64,000 nucleotides of DNA, from positions 58,303,201 through 58,367,200 of the forward strand of contig OZ038422.1 of NCBI GenBank assembly GCA_964036155.1, in the 5' to 3' direction. The stretch is from Diploscapter coronatus. Taxonomy: Eukaryota; Nematoda; Chromadorea; Rhabditida; Rhabditidae. Each line of letters opens with the position of its first letter. Positions within the stretch are counted from its first letter, which is position 1. Below, piece by piece: positions 12,409-24,412 of the stretch. A program made the position numbers and the translations under genes. The notes under the pieces are model-generated. The model searched no databases and was not told where the DNA came from. It saw only the letters and a program-made list of their open reading frames with translations.

Positions 12409-13737
12409 TAATGATAAAACAATGCATTGGTATTCTCAATAAGAGTTTCATTGATTTCATATTGTGACACCATATAATATCGGTAAAATATATATGGAAA
12501 ATTGTTGAAGATCGATTTGTCAGAAAAGGAAAAATGGTGTGATAGTAGAAATCTAACTGAGCTAGTCATAATTGAAGATGAGACAGACTACAAATTATGG
12601 ATTTTTATGATGAGAATTCTTACAAACCTTGGATCTTACTTTATAGGGCTTAGTTCATAGTTCGCGGGCTTTTTTGGAAAGTAGTATGACTCAGACATAA
12701 AAGCCCGCGAACCACATCCTTCAATCCGCTGTGAGGAAAGAAACATTTCTTGCACTCTGTAGATTTCTAATTTTCGATTTCCCACTTGAAATATGCGTTG
12801 ATTTCTTTGCATCGAAAATTCTTGTGATTTAGTTGGTTTCAAGTAGCCAAGCTTTAGAAAGATTTCTGTTTCATCAGTTGTATTTGATCAAGAAAGTTGT
12901 GTCAACTAGAGTAGTCATTCACAATAATCCTTACAAATTGAAAACATTTCTCTTAATAACTATAAAATTGACAATTAATTGAGATGCATAATCTAGCTAT
13001 GACAGAATGAGTTCCTAATAAGTATATTTCGTTATTCTTGTCGAAAACTATTTTAAAGAATACTTATTTCAGTTCCAATTATTTCTCATCACTACTGGGC
13101 TTGGACTCAAGTGCAATTTACAACCTAGTTTACGAGCCTTTTAGTCACTTACAAGGGTTGTAAGCTGAACTTGAGTCCAAGCCCTGAATGTCTTCGAGGA
13201 TTGTCTGTATCATGTGCATTGGAATCAGGGCTGTAACGGAATCAAATTTTGAAAATTTTCGGAACGGAATTTAAAAAGTTTGAAATGTTCAAACGGAACG
13301 GAATTCCGCGGAATGGAAAATTTCAAATTGCTCACGGAATACGGAACGGAATTCCGAAAATTGCTCAAAAATGCTCGGAATTTCGAATTAAACGAAACAG
13401 AACGGAATTCCGTTACAGCCCTGATTGGAATTTTTTATTTCTAGTAGTAGTCGAATAAAGATAACGTTCATAAAATGGGACACTCTCTATTGGGAACTGT
13501 CCAATTCGGAACTTTTTGTGAATAAGGAGCTGACAAAATAGTTCCGAATTGGACAGTTCCCACTAGGGGGTGTCCCTTTTGAAGAGTACTTATTTGAGTT
13601 GCGATTTTCAATGTCTTTATTGGATATCTTTGAGTTGTTTTATCATGTTTACTGGAATTTTTAACAATAATTGAATAAAGATAAAAGTCATAAAATATAA
13701 TATGCCAAATAAAAGAGTTACATGGTATTAAACTGGA
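12409..13737. repeat. Intergenic stretch with a series of foldback repeats
   Basis: Four separate inverted repeats lie here. 12659-12713 has arms around TTCGCGGGCTTTT. 13097-13185 has arms around GGGCTTGGACTCAAGT. 13222-13427 has arms around AATCAGGGCTGTAACGGA, with an interior rich in CGGAATTC. 13473-13580 has arms around GGGACAC and GGAACTGTCCAATTCGGAAC. They share no obvious sequence with each other, so they look like different MITE-type families inserted in the same gap. No gene is seen. Confidence 0.75.
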
Positions 13738-15472
13738 TTATTCCAATTTTAGTGTTCCGACTTTACGCCATTTATTCGTTTGTGGATCGTATTCTTCAAT
13801 AGTGTTACAGAATTCTGCCCCATAGTATAAACCATCACTTCTTTTCTCACTACTTTGAAATCTAAGTTAACAAATATTTCGTGTAAAGATGTGCAAAATC
13901 TCAGCTCACCCTCCGATTGCATACAATTTCCCGTTAGCGACAATGAGCGAATGAAACCATCTAGCATAATTCATATCAGCGATTTGAGAAATTCGACTGT
14001 CAACTGGAGCTGAGGGGTCGAAACACAGACAGGATTTTAATACACCATTACTAAATATATACTGATACATTATTTATCATACAAAATTAACAACCAGTAT
14101 CCTCCAGTTATGTAAATTCTTCCATTTAACGATGTAACTCCGAAATACCCTCCTATTTCGGGAATCTCTCCAACTTCAATCCATTCCCGTTCATTGTCTG
14201 ATAATCGATGTATCTTTCTACTTTTATGACCGTCAATAACTGAATATCCATAATTACAATAATGAATATGCTATAATATGACCGTATAAAATTCCATCGC
14301 ATGTTATTGTTTGAACACTACCAGTTGGAAGAGGAAGTGCTGGTCCTGTTTTCCATTTTCCATTTATTAAAATCTGAATAAATTATTTCATGGACTTTCA
14401 TTCGATCTTCTTACATCAACTCGATTCGTATCTGTCCATGTTCCAGGTTTCCTTCCACCCAAATAATACAGTTTGTCTTTGTAATAAACTACAGATGCAT
14501 ACCAACGCCATTCAGGAGGATCTGGGCCTGTAAAATTCTTTGAACCGATCATTCATGAATTTGTTGAGCAGACCTCTTGAAACTTGTCGAGTATTCAAGT
14601 CATATATTTCAAATGATTTATCTTCGCCTCTAATTCCAAAAATCTGAAACCAAGAAATTATTCAAAACAACAAGCATAAGAGTTTACTTTATTCTGTGTA
14701 GTTGCTATTTGATATGGATTATAATCATTCTGGAATTTTGTAATACTTTCGACAGAATGATTCTGCGAGTCAAACAGACCAATTCTTCCTTCATGACCAC
14801 CATTATCATTCTTATAGAGAACTAAATGACTAATAATAATGCCTTTTCATTGTATTTTAATAAATATCGGTCACTTACGATAGACTAAATTAAGTTCTAT
14901 CAATTCATATTTCAACCAACGATTAAAGGATTCCGGGTGATCTAACGCTGACTTTATGCTCATTATGGCTCGAGCAAATTTTTCTAAACTCATGAAATAA
15001 TGTTGTGTTCAGGTGTATTTGTATTTGCATTACCTAAATCAGTAAACTTTTCGAACATTCCGGCAATTATTATCTTGATTTCCTCATTTTGGGAATTGTA
15101 GAAATCTGGCATCTAAAATTTCGTTTACATTTCTTATTGATAAAAATATTGCTTGGTTTACCTTCGATCGATCCATAAGAAATCGCCATTTTCTATACTC
15201 CTTTCTTGATTCTAATGGCATTTCCTTCGAGATCGAATCGATGCTGTTAATTTTATCGGAAATAGATAAATCGTCCGCCTTCCATAGATTTTTGATAAGG
15301 TTCTTTTGTGAAACATTCAACATTTCAACAAATGATGGTAGTTGCTAAAAGTTATTTCTGATAAAATTTTATAATTTAAAAGAATAATTCGTTGCAGAAA
15401 ATTTTATTTGGACCTCAAATTACGGCTTTGGAAAACAGGATTTGTGAAAGTTTGTATGGGTTTATCATTCAT
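13738..15472 (-). CDS. Kelch-repeat protein without a BTB domain
   Basis: Several - strand exons encode kelch blades: KLYYLGGRKPGTW (about 14450), GVTSLNGRIYITGGYW (about 14110), SLIVANGKLYAIGG (about 13930) and a last blade ending NKWRKVGTL before TAA at 13738. Kelch blades form a beta-propeller, usually for binding other proteins. The N-terminal part (15323-14880) is all-helical, with ISDKINSIDSISKEMPLESR and KFARAIMSIKSALDHP. It is not a BTB or F-box domain that I recognise. The ATG at 15472 matches the start of the neighbouring copy, but exon 1 here carries one extra base, so the working start may be the ATG at 15323. The tandem 5' copy lies just upstream. Protein binding is inferred from the family; the partner is unknown. 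Confidence 0.75.
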
Positions 15473-15673
15473 CTTGACTGAATTTGGTTGACTTCGAATT
15501 CAATCAATGCTTATCAACGCCTTTCCTCGTGTGGTTTAAAACGAGCTAATATTGGGCGGTAAGACAAATATTCGGATAACGATACAAATATACAAAAGAA
15601 ATATTGCCTTTCCAGATGGCGGAAAATAGTATAGCATGACGAAAAACGTAATCAACCTTACATAATAACTTAC

Positions 15674-16300
15674 TGGTTGAGAAATTAATATCTCTTTCAT
15701 AGCTTTCTGAATTGGAGGTTCCTCGAACTTTATTTCTTCATTCTTCATCCATTTGTCGAAAGCATCCGGGTTATTCAGCATTGGCTTTATGCTATTTATT
15801 CTCTGGGCAAACTCTTCTAAAATAGAAAATAAGTTATGTTTTGCAGATAATTGAATAACCTAAATCGGTATATTTCTCAAACATTGCAGATATAATATCC
15901 TTAATATGATCATTCTGAGAATCGTAGAAATCTGGCATCTGAAATTTCGTTGGCATTTCTTATTGATAAAAATATTGCTTGGTTTACCTTCGATCGGTCC
16001 ATAAGAAAACGCCATTTTCTATACTCCTTTTTTGCTTCTAATGGCATTTCCTTCAAGATCGAATCGATGCTGTTAATTTTATCGGAAATAGATAAATGGT
16101 TCATATTCCAAAGGCCTTCGATGATATTTTTCTGTGAAACATCCAGCATTTCAACAAATGATGGTAGTTGCTAAAAAATGTTTCTGATAAAATGACATCT
16201 TTTTGTAAAAAAGTAATTAATTAGAGAAAATTAAATTTGAGTTTCAACTTACGTCTTTGGAAATAGGATTTGTAGAAGTTGACATAATTTTACCACTCAT
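15674..16300 (-). pseudogene. Tandem copy of the 5' half of the kelch gene
   Basis: Exons from ATG 16300 repeat the N-terminal helical module of the neighbouring kelch gene. SLSISDKINSIDSILKEMPL and RKWRFLMDRSKVNQAIFLSI are nearly identical between copies, and the next exons encode FAQRINSIKPMLNNPDAFDK and then ISQP before a good donor at 15673. No kelch blades follow: the downstream copy's first exon begins about 200 bases later. The copy is either a truncated duplicate, or its exons splice onward into the kelch exons of the downstream copy. Its exon 1 is in frame, unlike that of the kelch copy. Confidence 0.65.
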
Positions 16301-17649
16301 CTTGACTGAATTTGGTTGACTTCGAATTTAATCAATGCTTATCAATGCCTTTTTCGTGTGTTGTAAAACGAGCCAATATTAGTCAGTATGACATATCGGG
16401 AAAATCATACAGATGTATGACGGCGCCCTAGCAAGCTTTTATATTGAATGAGAACTGATAAGAGAATAGTGATGTCGAATATTTTACGAGAAAAAATCTT
16501 ATCATAAAATTAATAATTTTGGCAAATGATTAGGAATTAGAAATAAACAAATGGAGAGGTTTTTAATTGGTTGAACAATAATCTGCTCAATTTCGAATGT
16601 CATCCAAAATATCATCTCGCATTCAAATGAAACAATCATAAAGGAAGAGAGTAAGAATCTGATAAACATTAAAAATAGGACCGTCTGAAGTTCGAAAAGA
16701 TCGGTCTTTAACTTAAATCGAAATATGACAATTTGAGAGAAATGAATATTGAAAAAGTAAACAGAATTTCCCTCTTAAAATAATGGTTTAGAAGTGAATG
16801 TAACCCTATATAAATGACATATCAGGCTGAGATTCCGTATCAGAAATATACAAATTAAGACTAAAATATAAATGAGAAAGAAAGAAGAAGAACCATTCGT
16901 AAAAGATAAGAATTGAGAACTGAATGAGAAGGATAAAGAATTTGGCAACTGGTTCCTTAGATCAATTACTCGGTATTTTCTGTATCTTTTCATGGACTAT
17001 TTCTTACTTCGTTGATTATGTAGGTGATTTTTGGAGGTGTTCGTAACCACTTTCAAAGTTTAAAATTGTCTTCACATTTATGATCGTAGTCTAGCAAGTG
17101 AATGAAGTAGAATTGAACGGGACCTGGATTGGAGGAAAATAAAAGACATTTTAACAGTTTCAAATTGTCTTGATTTTGATCTTACGATTTCTAATATTCC
17201 AAATTTTTGAAAAATATTTATTTTCTAAGTCACTCCAATGACGTGTACGATCTGTGAACATGATCTTTACCTAACCTTATCCAAAAGTTTTGAGTAAATA
17301 GAAATATTTTAGGTAAAAACACATGTTCTTTGAAAATCAGAAATAGTGTGAAAATGGGAGAGTAATGTTTTTCTCTCTCATTTCTCCATACTATTGCATT
17401 TTTTGGTTTGTATCTAAATTTACGAAGTCAAACTGCATCAAAACTACCTCACATGTGTTGTCTGAGCTCATTTTGATATTAGGTAAACACCTTTCTATCA
17501 TGATTTACAACTTTCCCCAATTTCATCATAGCTACGGTATCCTCTCTTATTCAGATCTCTCAAAGTATCGGAATATTTTCTGTTTGTCCAGGGTCTAGGT
17601 TCGTGAAAGTTTGTTTTAGATGATCATCGTTTTTCAAATAATAAACCCC
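16301..17649. other. Intergenic region, nothing recognised
   Basis: The stretch is A/T-rich. I found no open frame with convincing splice signals and no repeat arms that I could align by eye. Confidence 0.5.
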
Positions 17650-17657
17650 TATAAAAG
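17650..17657 (+). promoter_or_regulatory. TATA box of the small secreted-protein gene
   Basis: CCCCTATAAAAGCCCCTGG lies 47-54 bases upstream of the ATG at 17704. This is a strong TATA match in a GC-flanked setting, the usual arrangement for highly expressed, tissue-specific nematode genes. The role is inferred from sequence and distance only. Confidence 0.6.
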
Positions 17658-17703
17658 CCCCTGGACTTTAAAAAATCAAATTTTCCGGAGATCTTCTAAA
17701 CTC

Positions 17704-18068
17704 ATGATGAAGTTTATTCTAGCTACCTCCGCCCTATTCTTGGCTACCTTTGAACTAACCTCAGCCCATCTTAGAGTGGACCCAATGAGACCGCTAATTA
17801 GGGTAATTAACAAGTCAATTTTCGTAATTGTAGCTCAAGTCTTTCTACTGAAAACTAGTCTCGAAATATTCCTTCGACTTTAGACCTTTTCTGAAACCTA
17901 TCTAAAATTAAATTTTAGAACCCTCGTGACATGTATTCGAATGAGTTGTACGACAATAGTCGCGATATGGATGGTTATTACCGGATGCATGTAGGAGTTG
18001 CCATTTTCGAATTGCTAATTTTTGGCATTTCAATTTTAAAAATGAACAAAGCACTAATTAGGAAATAG
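17704..18068 (+). CDS. Small secreted peptide or protein, 3' end unclear
   Basis: Exon 17704-17802 encodes a textbook signal peptide (MMKFILATSALFLATFELTS, then AH). Exon 17919-17990 joins in phase 0 and encodes a polar Tyr/Asp-rich stretch (MYSNELYDNSRDMDGYYRMH). After 17990 there is a GTAGG donor, but no downstream exon in the right phase that I can defend; reading through instead gives a stop at 18066-18068. The mature protein would be short. I do not recognise a family. A TATA box sits in the proper place upstream, which supports a real gene. Confidence 0.5.
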
Positions 18069-18149
18069 TCCAAGTGAAAAGGTTAATTACCTCAACTAAC
18101 AAATTAAAGATTGATCATTAGAACAATTAGCTCATTTTTATTTACGCGA

Positions 18150-18267
18150 TTAAAATACCCTCGAATAAATCATTGGTCCGATGAAGACAAAGACGGTTCC
18201 GCAGATATGAAAGACGCTGAAAGGGTTGCCGAACACGATGAATGAGATAAACAAAGACAGGAATTTC
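18150..18267 (-). pseudogene. Orphan last exon of an SLC35B4-like nucleotide-sugar transporter
   Basis: Read on the - strand after a TTTCAG acceptor, this exon gives RKFLSLFISFIVFGNPF, then GTVFVFIGPMIYS and a stop. The motif order (RKF, FxNPF, H, GTxFVFIG) matches the final membrane segments of SLC35B4-type UDP-sugar transporters of the Golgi/ER. The exon needs an upstream exon ending in phase 2. The only nearby - strand open frame (18401-18628) is a foldback repeat and does not resemble a transporter. Either the remaining exons lie far away or this is a detached gene fragment. The family match is good; the gene status is uncertain. Confidence 0.55.
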
Positions 18268-18444
18268 CTGAAATTAAACTATTTCTACTTATCTTTATTT
18301 GCTTTTTTTTTGTTTTTTCTAAAGTTAAAATCACGCTTAACCAGATATGGAATTTGTTAATGATACCCTAGATGCTCATCAAGAAATAAAATCGGCAAGA
18401 TTATTTTACCTCAGGGATATGACCATAGTCACACTCAACGACGA

Positions 18445-18509
18445 ACCCAGAATAATTGGCCATGGGTCCATATGGGAACATCGATGTGCCATGACCAATT
18501 ATGCTGGGT
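18445..18509. repeat. Short inverted repeat
   Basis: Arms of about 25 bases (ACCCAGAATAATTGGCCATG against the complement of GGTCATGGCACA..., ending at 18509) face each other over a short loop. The arms explain why both strands here carry open frames with similar Ile-Gly-His segments. Confidence 0.6.
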
Positions 18510-18725
18510 GCAATGTCAGTTTCGCAAAATGGATATCTATAATGTCTGCCTGCACTCGAACTCTTGATAACCGCGTTATTTAATTCGCAGACGAGGCTAT
18601 AATTCCGATTTAGATTGACTGACTTCATCTCCTTGACAATTTTGCTTCAATTTAAAAAGAAATTGCTTCTCTATGGATACCGACTTTTAGCTGACTTTCG
18701 AATCTAAAAATTGTCGTCCTCGAAG

Positions 18726-19088
18726 ATGGTAAGCTCATCTTATTTTCTTTAAAAATGCTATGTTTTTCACATTTAGTTGCCAGCTTTATCAGCGATGTTA
18801 ATGATGAAAATTAGTGCTAAGAAACTAACGCCACTTGGCATAATCGTGTTGGGTAAGACAATGATCTTCATTCATTGATGAGGTCTAACAATTTCAGCGG
18901 TTGTTTATTCAGTTCTGGTTACTGATTTGATTCAACAGCCTGATTATTCTTCGTCAAATTCGACAGATTTGTCCGAATCTGACAGTGAACGGGAAGACGA
19001 CAGCAATCAGGCATTGTTAGTTGACATCTCAACGACATCCTCAAAAGATTCTCTATATTCTACATCAACAATAACTTTACAAGGCTGA
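18726..19088 (+). CDS. Possible small single-pass membrane protein
   Basis: ATG at 18726 is directly followed by a GTAAGC donor. Exon 18777-18852 would continue with LPALSAMLMMKISAKKL and a hydrophobic segment TPLGIIVLG. The next exon (from about 18899) has an open frame AVVYSVLVTDLIQQP followed by a Ser/Asp/Glu-rich tail to a stop near 19088. The two exons disagree by one base in phase, so either the join is different, the gene is broken or the tail is not coding. No family is recognised. Confidence 0.3.
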
Positions 19089-19320
19089 ATCTCTATTGTT
19101 TGGGAATTTGATCTCCATGAAAATGAACCAAATTCGTTCTTGCCACAAACTAAATATTGAGAGGCATTCAACAGGCGAATTTTGCGTCTCGCCATAGGAA
19201 TAAATTTTCTATCCTATTTTTTATTTGCATAAACTTTTTTCATGCGTTAGATGAACTCTTATAATTTCTTTTTTTTAAATCTGGATAAACTTTGAAAAAA
19301 AACTATCAGAAATGCATATT

Positions 19321-22300
19321 CTATGCGATGAACTCCTTGTAAGAATTGGTGGAATCGATGTCGGCAGAAATGGTGGAAATGGGAGAATGAGGAGGGGGCC
19401 GAGTTGGCTGTCGAGAGGGACGAGTGCGGGAGGCAGGCAGATGAGGACTCAATGAACTTCGAGAACTTCCCTAAATTAAGACGTTCAGCAATGTGCAATT
19501 ATTTTGGTCTTGAGTAACCTGTTAAAAATCTTATTGGAAACTCATCAATTCTAAAAATCGTTTTGATGAGTCGTAATGAAATGGGAATTTTCAAATAAAT
19601 TGGCTAAAATCTCATGGATCATGTTTGACAGATTTATATAGAGAATGAAAAATCTTACGAAAGAGCTGCCCATTTTTCTGCGAACACTTCTCGTGTCGGT
19701 GAGTCGTTTTTCTCGGAGCGGATGGATAGAAGACGAATGTTTTGGTCGAAGAGAATCAAGATTCGGTCTGACACTCGAGCATATGCTTCTAAATTGCAGA
19801 TGACTAAATGTCACTTTTGAAAACGATTATGCAACTAGTATTATCATGAGTTATGCGAGAAGCACTTTATATGGGCTATCTCCATCGAATATTGCATATT
19901 CATCATTCATGTCAACATAAATAGCAATACACAAACTCATGTTCATTAACAGTCAAAAACAGTCCGATTAGTCGTTTCCTTTTTGCGATGTGTTCCTTCT
20001 TCCCTCGAAAAAGAAAGAAAGAGCACATATCTAGTTTCTCCTTCTTTTTCTCTTCGCCTCTCCTCGTCTCTATACGTTTTCAGCCCTATTTTTATAATTT
20101 TGACTATCAAGAAGCATGACTAGGTGATAATGTCATAGAGCTTTGCTTACGGTCTTCTAGCCTTGCCAAATCTTGTATTGTCATTATGATCATACGATGG
20201 TTTATGCTCCATTTCTTCCATCTTAAAGTTTATTATTATTTAAAGTTATTTTGTAAGATATAGATCGATTAATTTTTTAAATTATGCCTTGAAAAAACCA
20301 GTGGATCATGAATTAATTCGAAAGTTATATTTTATAGAACAGTCATGTAACTTGTATAATTCATGATAAACTTGACCAACCATTGCAAAAGTGAGCAGCG
20401 ATTTGAGTTTGTATCGATTGAACGTCCGTTCGTCTCGTTTCGCCATATAAACCACAATTGAAAATGCGGCAGCACTTTCGGTAAGCAGAAATGAGGCCTG
20501 AAGTGAAGTGAATCTATTAGATTAATTTTAGTTTATTTTTTGGTCGTTTCATGAATGGAACTTCCTCCATCCAATCTTGTTGATAAGGATGCCGTAATTT
20601 TGAGATCAAAGATTATCATCTTCTTCGATTTGGTCCATAGATTATGTTGGTTTGAAAGATAGTTAATTAAAGTATAGGATCCCCAAACGGATATTCCAAA
20701 TCGCATTTCGGAGTAATTTTTTTTGCACAAACAGATTATCATGATGTTAATGAGACTTTTTTGAAGAAAGAATAAAATTTTAAAAAATTCTAACCAAAAA
20801 ATCGCAAAAATGCATTACCCCAAAATAAATATATTTTCGAAAACGAAATACCGTTTGTGCTTGAATATTTTGAGCTAATTTTTGACACAACCATTTTACC
20901 AAGTTTACCGTCGATTTAGGGATGGACTTTTATGACATTTTGGGTTTGAAGAGTATTTCCTTCCAAAATTTTTGATTTAAAACTATCACGTTTCTATCAC
21001 AAAACACATTTTTACAAAGTGGCGGAGCTTGGGGACTCTATTAGAGAGTCATAAATCTGAGATACAGTATCTGTACAACTCTACTGAAATATCAGTAAGA
21101 AGATTTTTCATACCTTGATCAAGAGGAATGAAAATCCGTAATGAAAATGGAAAAGTGGTTCGTCGAATTCTGAGGCAGGATAGATTTTGTTGCCGACTTC
21201 CTTTGACAAAGAAGACATGAAGACGATTATGCACGCGAAGTTCACTATTCCTAAAATTGCAATAACTCTGTCGATATTCTTAATTGATCGTTTTACGTGA
21301 AAGTCTATTAAACTGCATTATTGTCTTACCTGTATTGATATGAACGATTGAAGCAAACAGCAGCGATTTGTAAGGGTTTGGAAGTCTGTAGGATAAAACT
21401 GACAGACAGAAACCGAGAACGTCGAGCACTATTCCCATTATCATGAGAGGGAAGGAGCGGCGCATAGATTCTAAAATTTACTTTCTCTAAGTTTAAAATG
21501 AAGATTGATACGATGAAGAATCTTACGTTGGACAGAAGTTGTCACATCGCTTGGATCTTCATATTGCAAATAACTCACAGGTACACAGTGATACGGTGTC
21601 GCTGCTTAAAAATGGTATTTTTGAAAACTATGTTCATCTCCAAAATTATCGGACTAGTGTATTTAGGATCGTCAGAGCTTAGAAATGATTAAATTATAAT
21701 CGGTTCAGTCGTAATTTTTAGATCAAATCGTCTCAGATTATTCTATCATGAACCACATATCTTCACAAGCAATTGCTCTTTGCAGCTAGAAAATGAGTCC
21801 ATCATTATTAGAATGTTGGCAATAAAGCTCATAATAGTCAAAAAATCAAACTTTAAAATTTTTTAAAGGAATATCGAATAATTAAAGTTTTCTCCATATA
21901 AAACTATGCCCAAGTATTGCATGGAAACGGGAAAAATCTTCTTACGATCAAGCCAGCAGAATTTGAAAGGGCCAATGGTGGCATTCTTGAAGTAGACATT
22001 GATGTCGCTCGAATCGCGGCGAGTGTTGTTCGGCTGATAATATTGCAGAACTTCAGATGTATAGAGCCAGTGATTCGAGAACGAACCTGGACTTCATCCG
22101 TTCTCATTTTTAAACTTTACTCTATGATGAAGATCACTTTAAAAGTCACAAACATTTTTCACAATTATTTTTTATGGAGTGAGTGATGAGGATATGATAA
22201 CATTTTATAGGCTTACCAACGAGATTGACAGTGCAAGCAGCGAACGAGCAGAGCAGCGCCAATTTGGTCAAATTCTTCCTGTTCACTTTTCGGATTTTGA

Positions 22301-22337
22301 TGAGTTTATGTGAGGAAACAGGTATAACCATCATCAT
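19321..22337 (-). CDS. Clc-like (claudin-related) four-span membrane protein
   Basis: All exons of a Clc-like family protein can be joined in phase on the - strand. Exon 1 starts at the MMM cluster at 22337 and leads into the first membrane segment (LTKLALLCSFAACTVNLVG). An extracellular loop follows (NHWLYTSEVLQYYQPNN, IGPFKFCWLD, then PYHCVPVSYLQYEDPSDV). The second and third spans are MIMGIVLDVLGFCLSVLSY and GIVNFACIIVFMSSLSKEVG. The signature FHFHYGFSFLLIK and the fourth span ASFLLTESAAAFSIVVYMAK complete the core. The cytoplasmic tail is basic and Ser/Pro-rich and ends KEFIA before TAG at 19321-19323. Clc-like proteins are a nematode-enriched branch of the claudin/PMP22 superfamily and are expected in cell junctions or the plasma membrane. 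The acceptor for the tail exon near 19795 is the least certain join. Confidence 0.85.
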
Positions 22338-23273
22338 TACTAACTTAGCGGGATATTCGTTCGTTAGATAATAGATGATCGGATCTTGTATAGTTTTCAC
22401 TGAAGAGTAACGATACTTCTAAGCCGTAAAAATGCGTAAAATATGAATGAAAGCTAAAAGGAAGTAAAAATGCTCAGAAACTTGAAGACGCGATAAATAC
22501 TAGAAGTAGAGAGGATTCAGGAATGAGGAGTCGAAGAAGAAATGTCTGAAAGCCTGAAAAGCAGATAAAGCTGGGAAGAGAAACTCAATTTGCGCATCCA
22601 TTGAATTGACATGCATTGAAAGGTTAATGCGCAGAAGAGCAGAGGGAAGGAGGGAAGATAGCAGGGACGTCGAATTCCGATGACAAAGGCAATCAACAAT
22701 GAATTAGAGAATCTTGAAAACAAGAATGTCGTAATTACATCAGATACTGTAGCATTGCAAATAAAATCATCTTTTTTTATCAAGTAACGCTTGAAATTGA
22801 AATAATCGATGCCCGGATCGAAATCAGAATTCCGTTAGGTCGAATGAAATAAAATTAACAATTTCAATGGTGTAAACGAGAAATAAAAAAAAACATATTT
22901 GACTGTCTCAGCTTCACGTTATCGGGTCCGTTAACAAAGGAAATTGGCCCCGCCCACTTGCAGAAACTGTGAGAATTGCGTTGCGCTAGGGGCGGAGCCT
23001 CGTTTATTGATCGTCGCTATTTTTCACCACAAGAAAGGAAAAATTTATATTTTCTGGCAATTATTATGCCAATTATCGTGACTAATTAGCATAATTGATA
23101 ATTGGCTTACCAAAAATCGACAAATTATAGATTTTCAAAAGAAATTATCGATAATTTGGGCTCAAAAATGAAGTTGACAAAATTTCGAGATCTTTTCAAA
23201 TCTTTATTTTTCACAACAAAATGAGTTGGAAAAAATACCGAAAAACTCCAAAATAACAAAAATATCGAATTAT
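22338..23273. other. Non-coding region with one copy of a dispersed repeat
   Basis: No exon is supported here. Bases 22797-22915 are closely repeated at 34797-34913. A short GC-rich inverted pair (GGCCCCGCCCA against GGGGCGGAGCC) lies at about 22948-23000, next to the repeat. Confidence 0.55.
22797..22915 (+). repeat. Dispersed repeat, copy 1
   Basis: About 120 bases, from AATAATCGATGCCC to GACTGTCTCAGC, match 34797-34913 with few differences. Inside is a short frame IIDARIEIRIPLGRMK followed by a stop, kept in both copies, with the three differences inside it being silent. It may be a piece of a repeated gene or a small transposon remnant. Confidence 0.7.
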
Positions 23274-23687
23274 TTATTTACAAACGAAAGGACGATAAAA
23301 TAAATACAATCTCCACGTCTTTATTTTCAGAAACTTCAGTAGCTTCCTTCGAAACGACGCGTTCTGCTTATTTCTCGATACAGAATTTACGTATCATAAC
23401 TTTCAGCAAAAATTTAATAAATTTTACCTGCGAAATTGACAACGTTGTAGGATCGTTGTATTGATCGCTCGTATCGGTGGCGGCCGGAATCGAGTCTAAA
23501 TGGTTTCACAAAGCATCAAGTTTTTTTTTTTTTTTTAAATTATTTTTCCTTTAAAACCAAAAAAATCTTAAAATGTAAAAACTTAACTGACGAAAAACCA
23601 TCAAGTTCTGCCTTGTCGTTGATTTGACAGATCTAGCAGCGCGATCCATCCAAAGGGCATCTTCTCGCTGCTTAAATCGATCAAATC
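23274..23687 (-). CDS. Possible 3' exons of an upstream gene
   Basis: Three - strand segments are flanked by usable splice sites. 23687 onward encodes FDRFKQREDALWMDRAARS. A segment near 23500 encodes SIPAATDTSDQYNDPTTLS. A segment from 23377 ends YRPFVCK and a stop at 23274, followed by AATAAA. The basic tail resembles the cytoplasmic tail of the Clc-like gene downstream, so this could be the end of a second such gene. No 5' exons were found, and support is weak. Confidence 0.2.
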
Positions 23688-23699
23688 CTGAAATATTAC

Positions 23700-24412
23700 A
23701 CAACATTTTCGAAAGTATCCATTTTCTAGGAAGAAAATACCAATTCCAGGTATTGCAGGCCGTTTTGAAGTTTCATGAAAAACTAATTTCTACTATTTTC
23801 ATAACATAATCATGCTTCAGAACAATGTTACATCGAATAAAAATATTGTTAAAAAAAGAAAGAAAATTCTACCTCAAAATCTAAGAATCCCTTCGCTCAA
23901 GGGAGCGGCACGATGCGTTCACAACGCCTCTTAAGTAAAGGACACTGACAACTTCCAACTTTTTTTTTATAATGGAGGATATCAAATCTATTATTCTCAT
24001 AGGTAATTGAGTACTCAGTTATCCACGATAAAATATCCAATCGATTGATATTGGCTGGTAATTTTTTCATCTAACTTCTCTTTTCTTTCGTTTATCCGTT
24101 TTCTTTTTCGGACATCTCTCCTTACCAAGTCACCCTTTCCCTCTCCTGTAGCAACAATCCATTCATCATATCCCAACTATTCGCTGTGTGAAATATCTGC
24201 GATTCCAAGTAGCTAATTTTACGATTAAAAGTGAATGGTTGGCTAAAATTAGTCTCATCAATTCGTTACTTGCAAACGCCTCATTTGAAATAAATTTTTG
24301 AATTTACGCATCTTAAAGAACGACGGTCAAGAAATAATTATTTCACATCATCATTAATTGAATCGTGTTTCATAAATATATTGGAATTTGTATCTTTCTG
24401 GTAGAACATGAA
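23700..24412. other. Intergenic region, nothing recognised
   Basis: A/T-rich DNA with pyrimidine tracts on the + strand around 24065-24160. No gene or repeat was supported by eye. Confidence 0.45.

Noticed and set aside
18347..18628. Overlapping open frames of about 75 codons on both strands
   Set aside because: They overlie the inverted repeat at 18445-18509 and show no family features or consistent exon joins.
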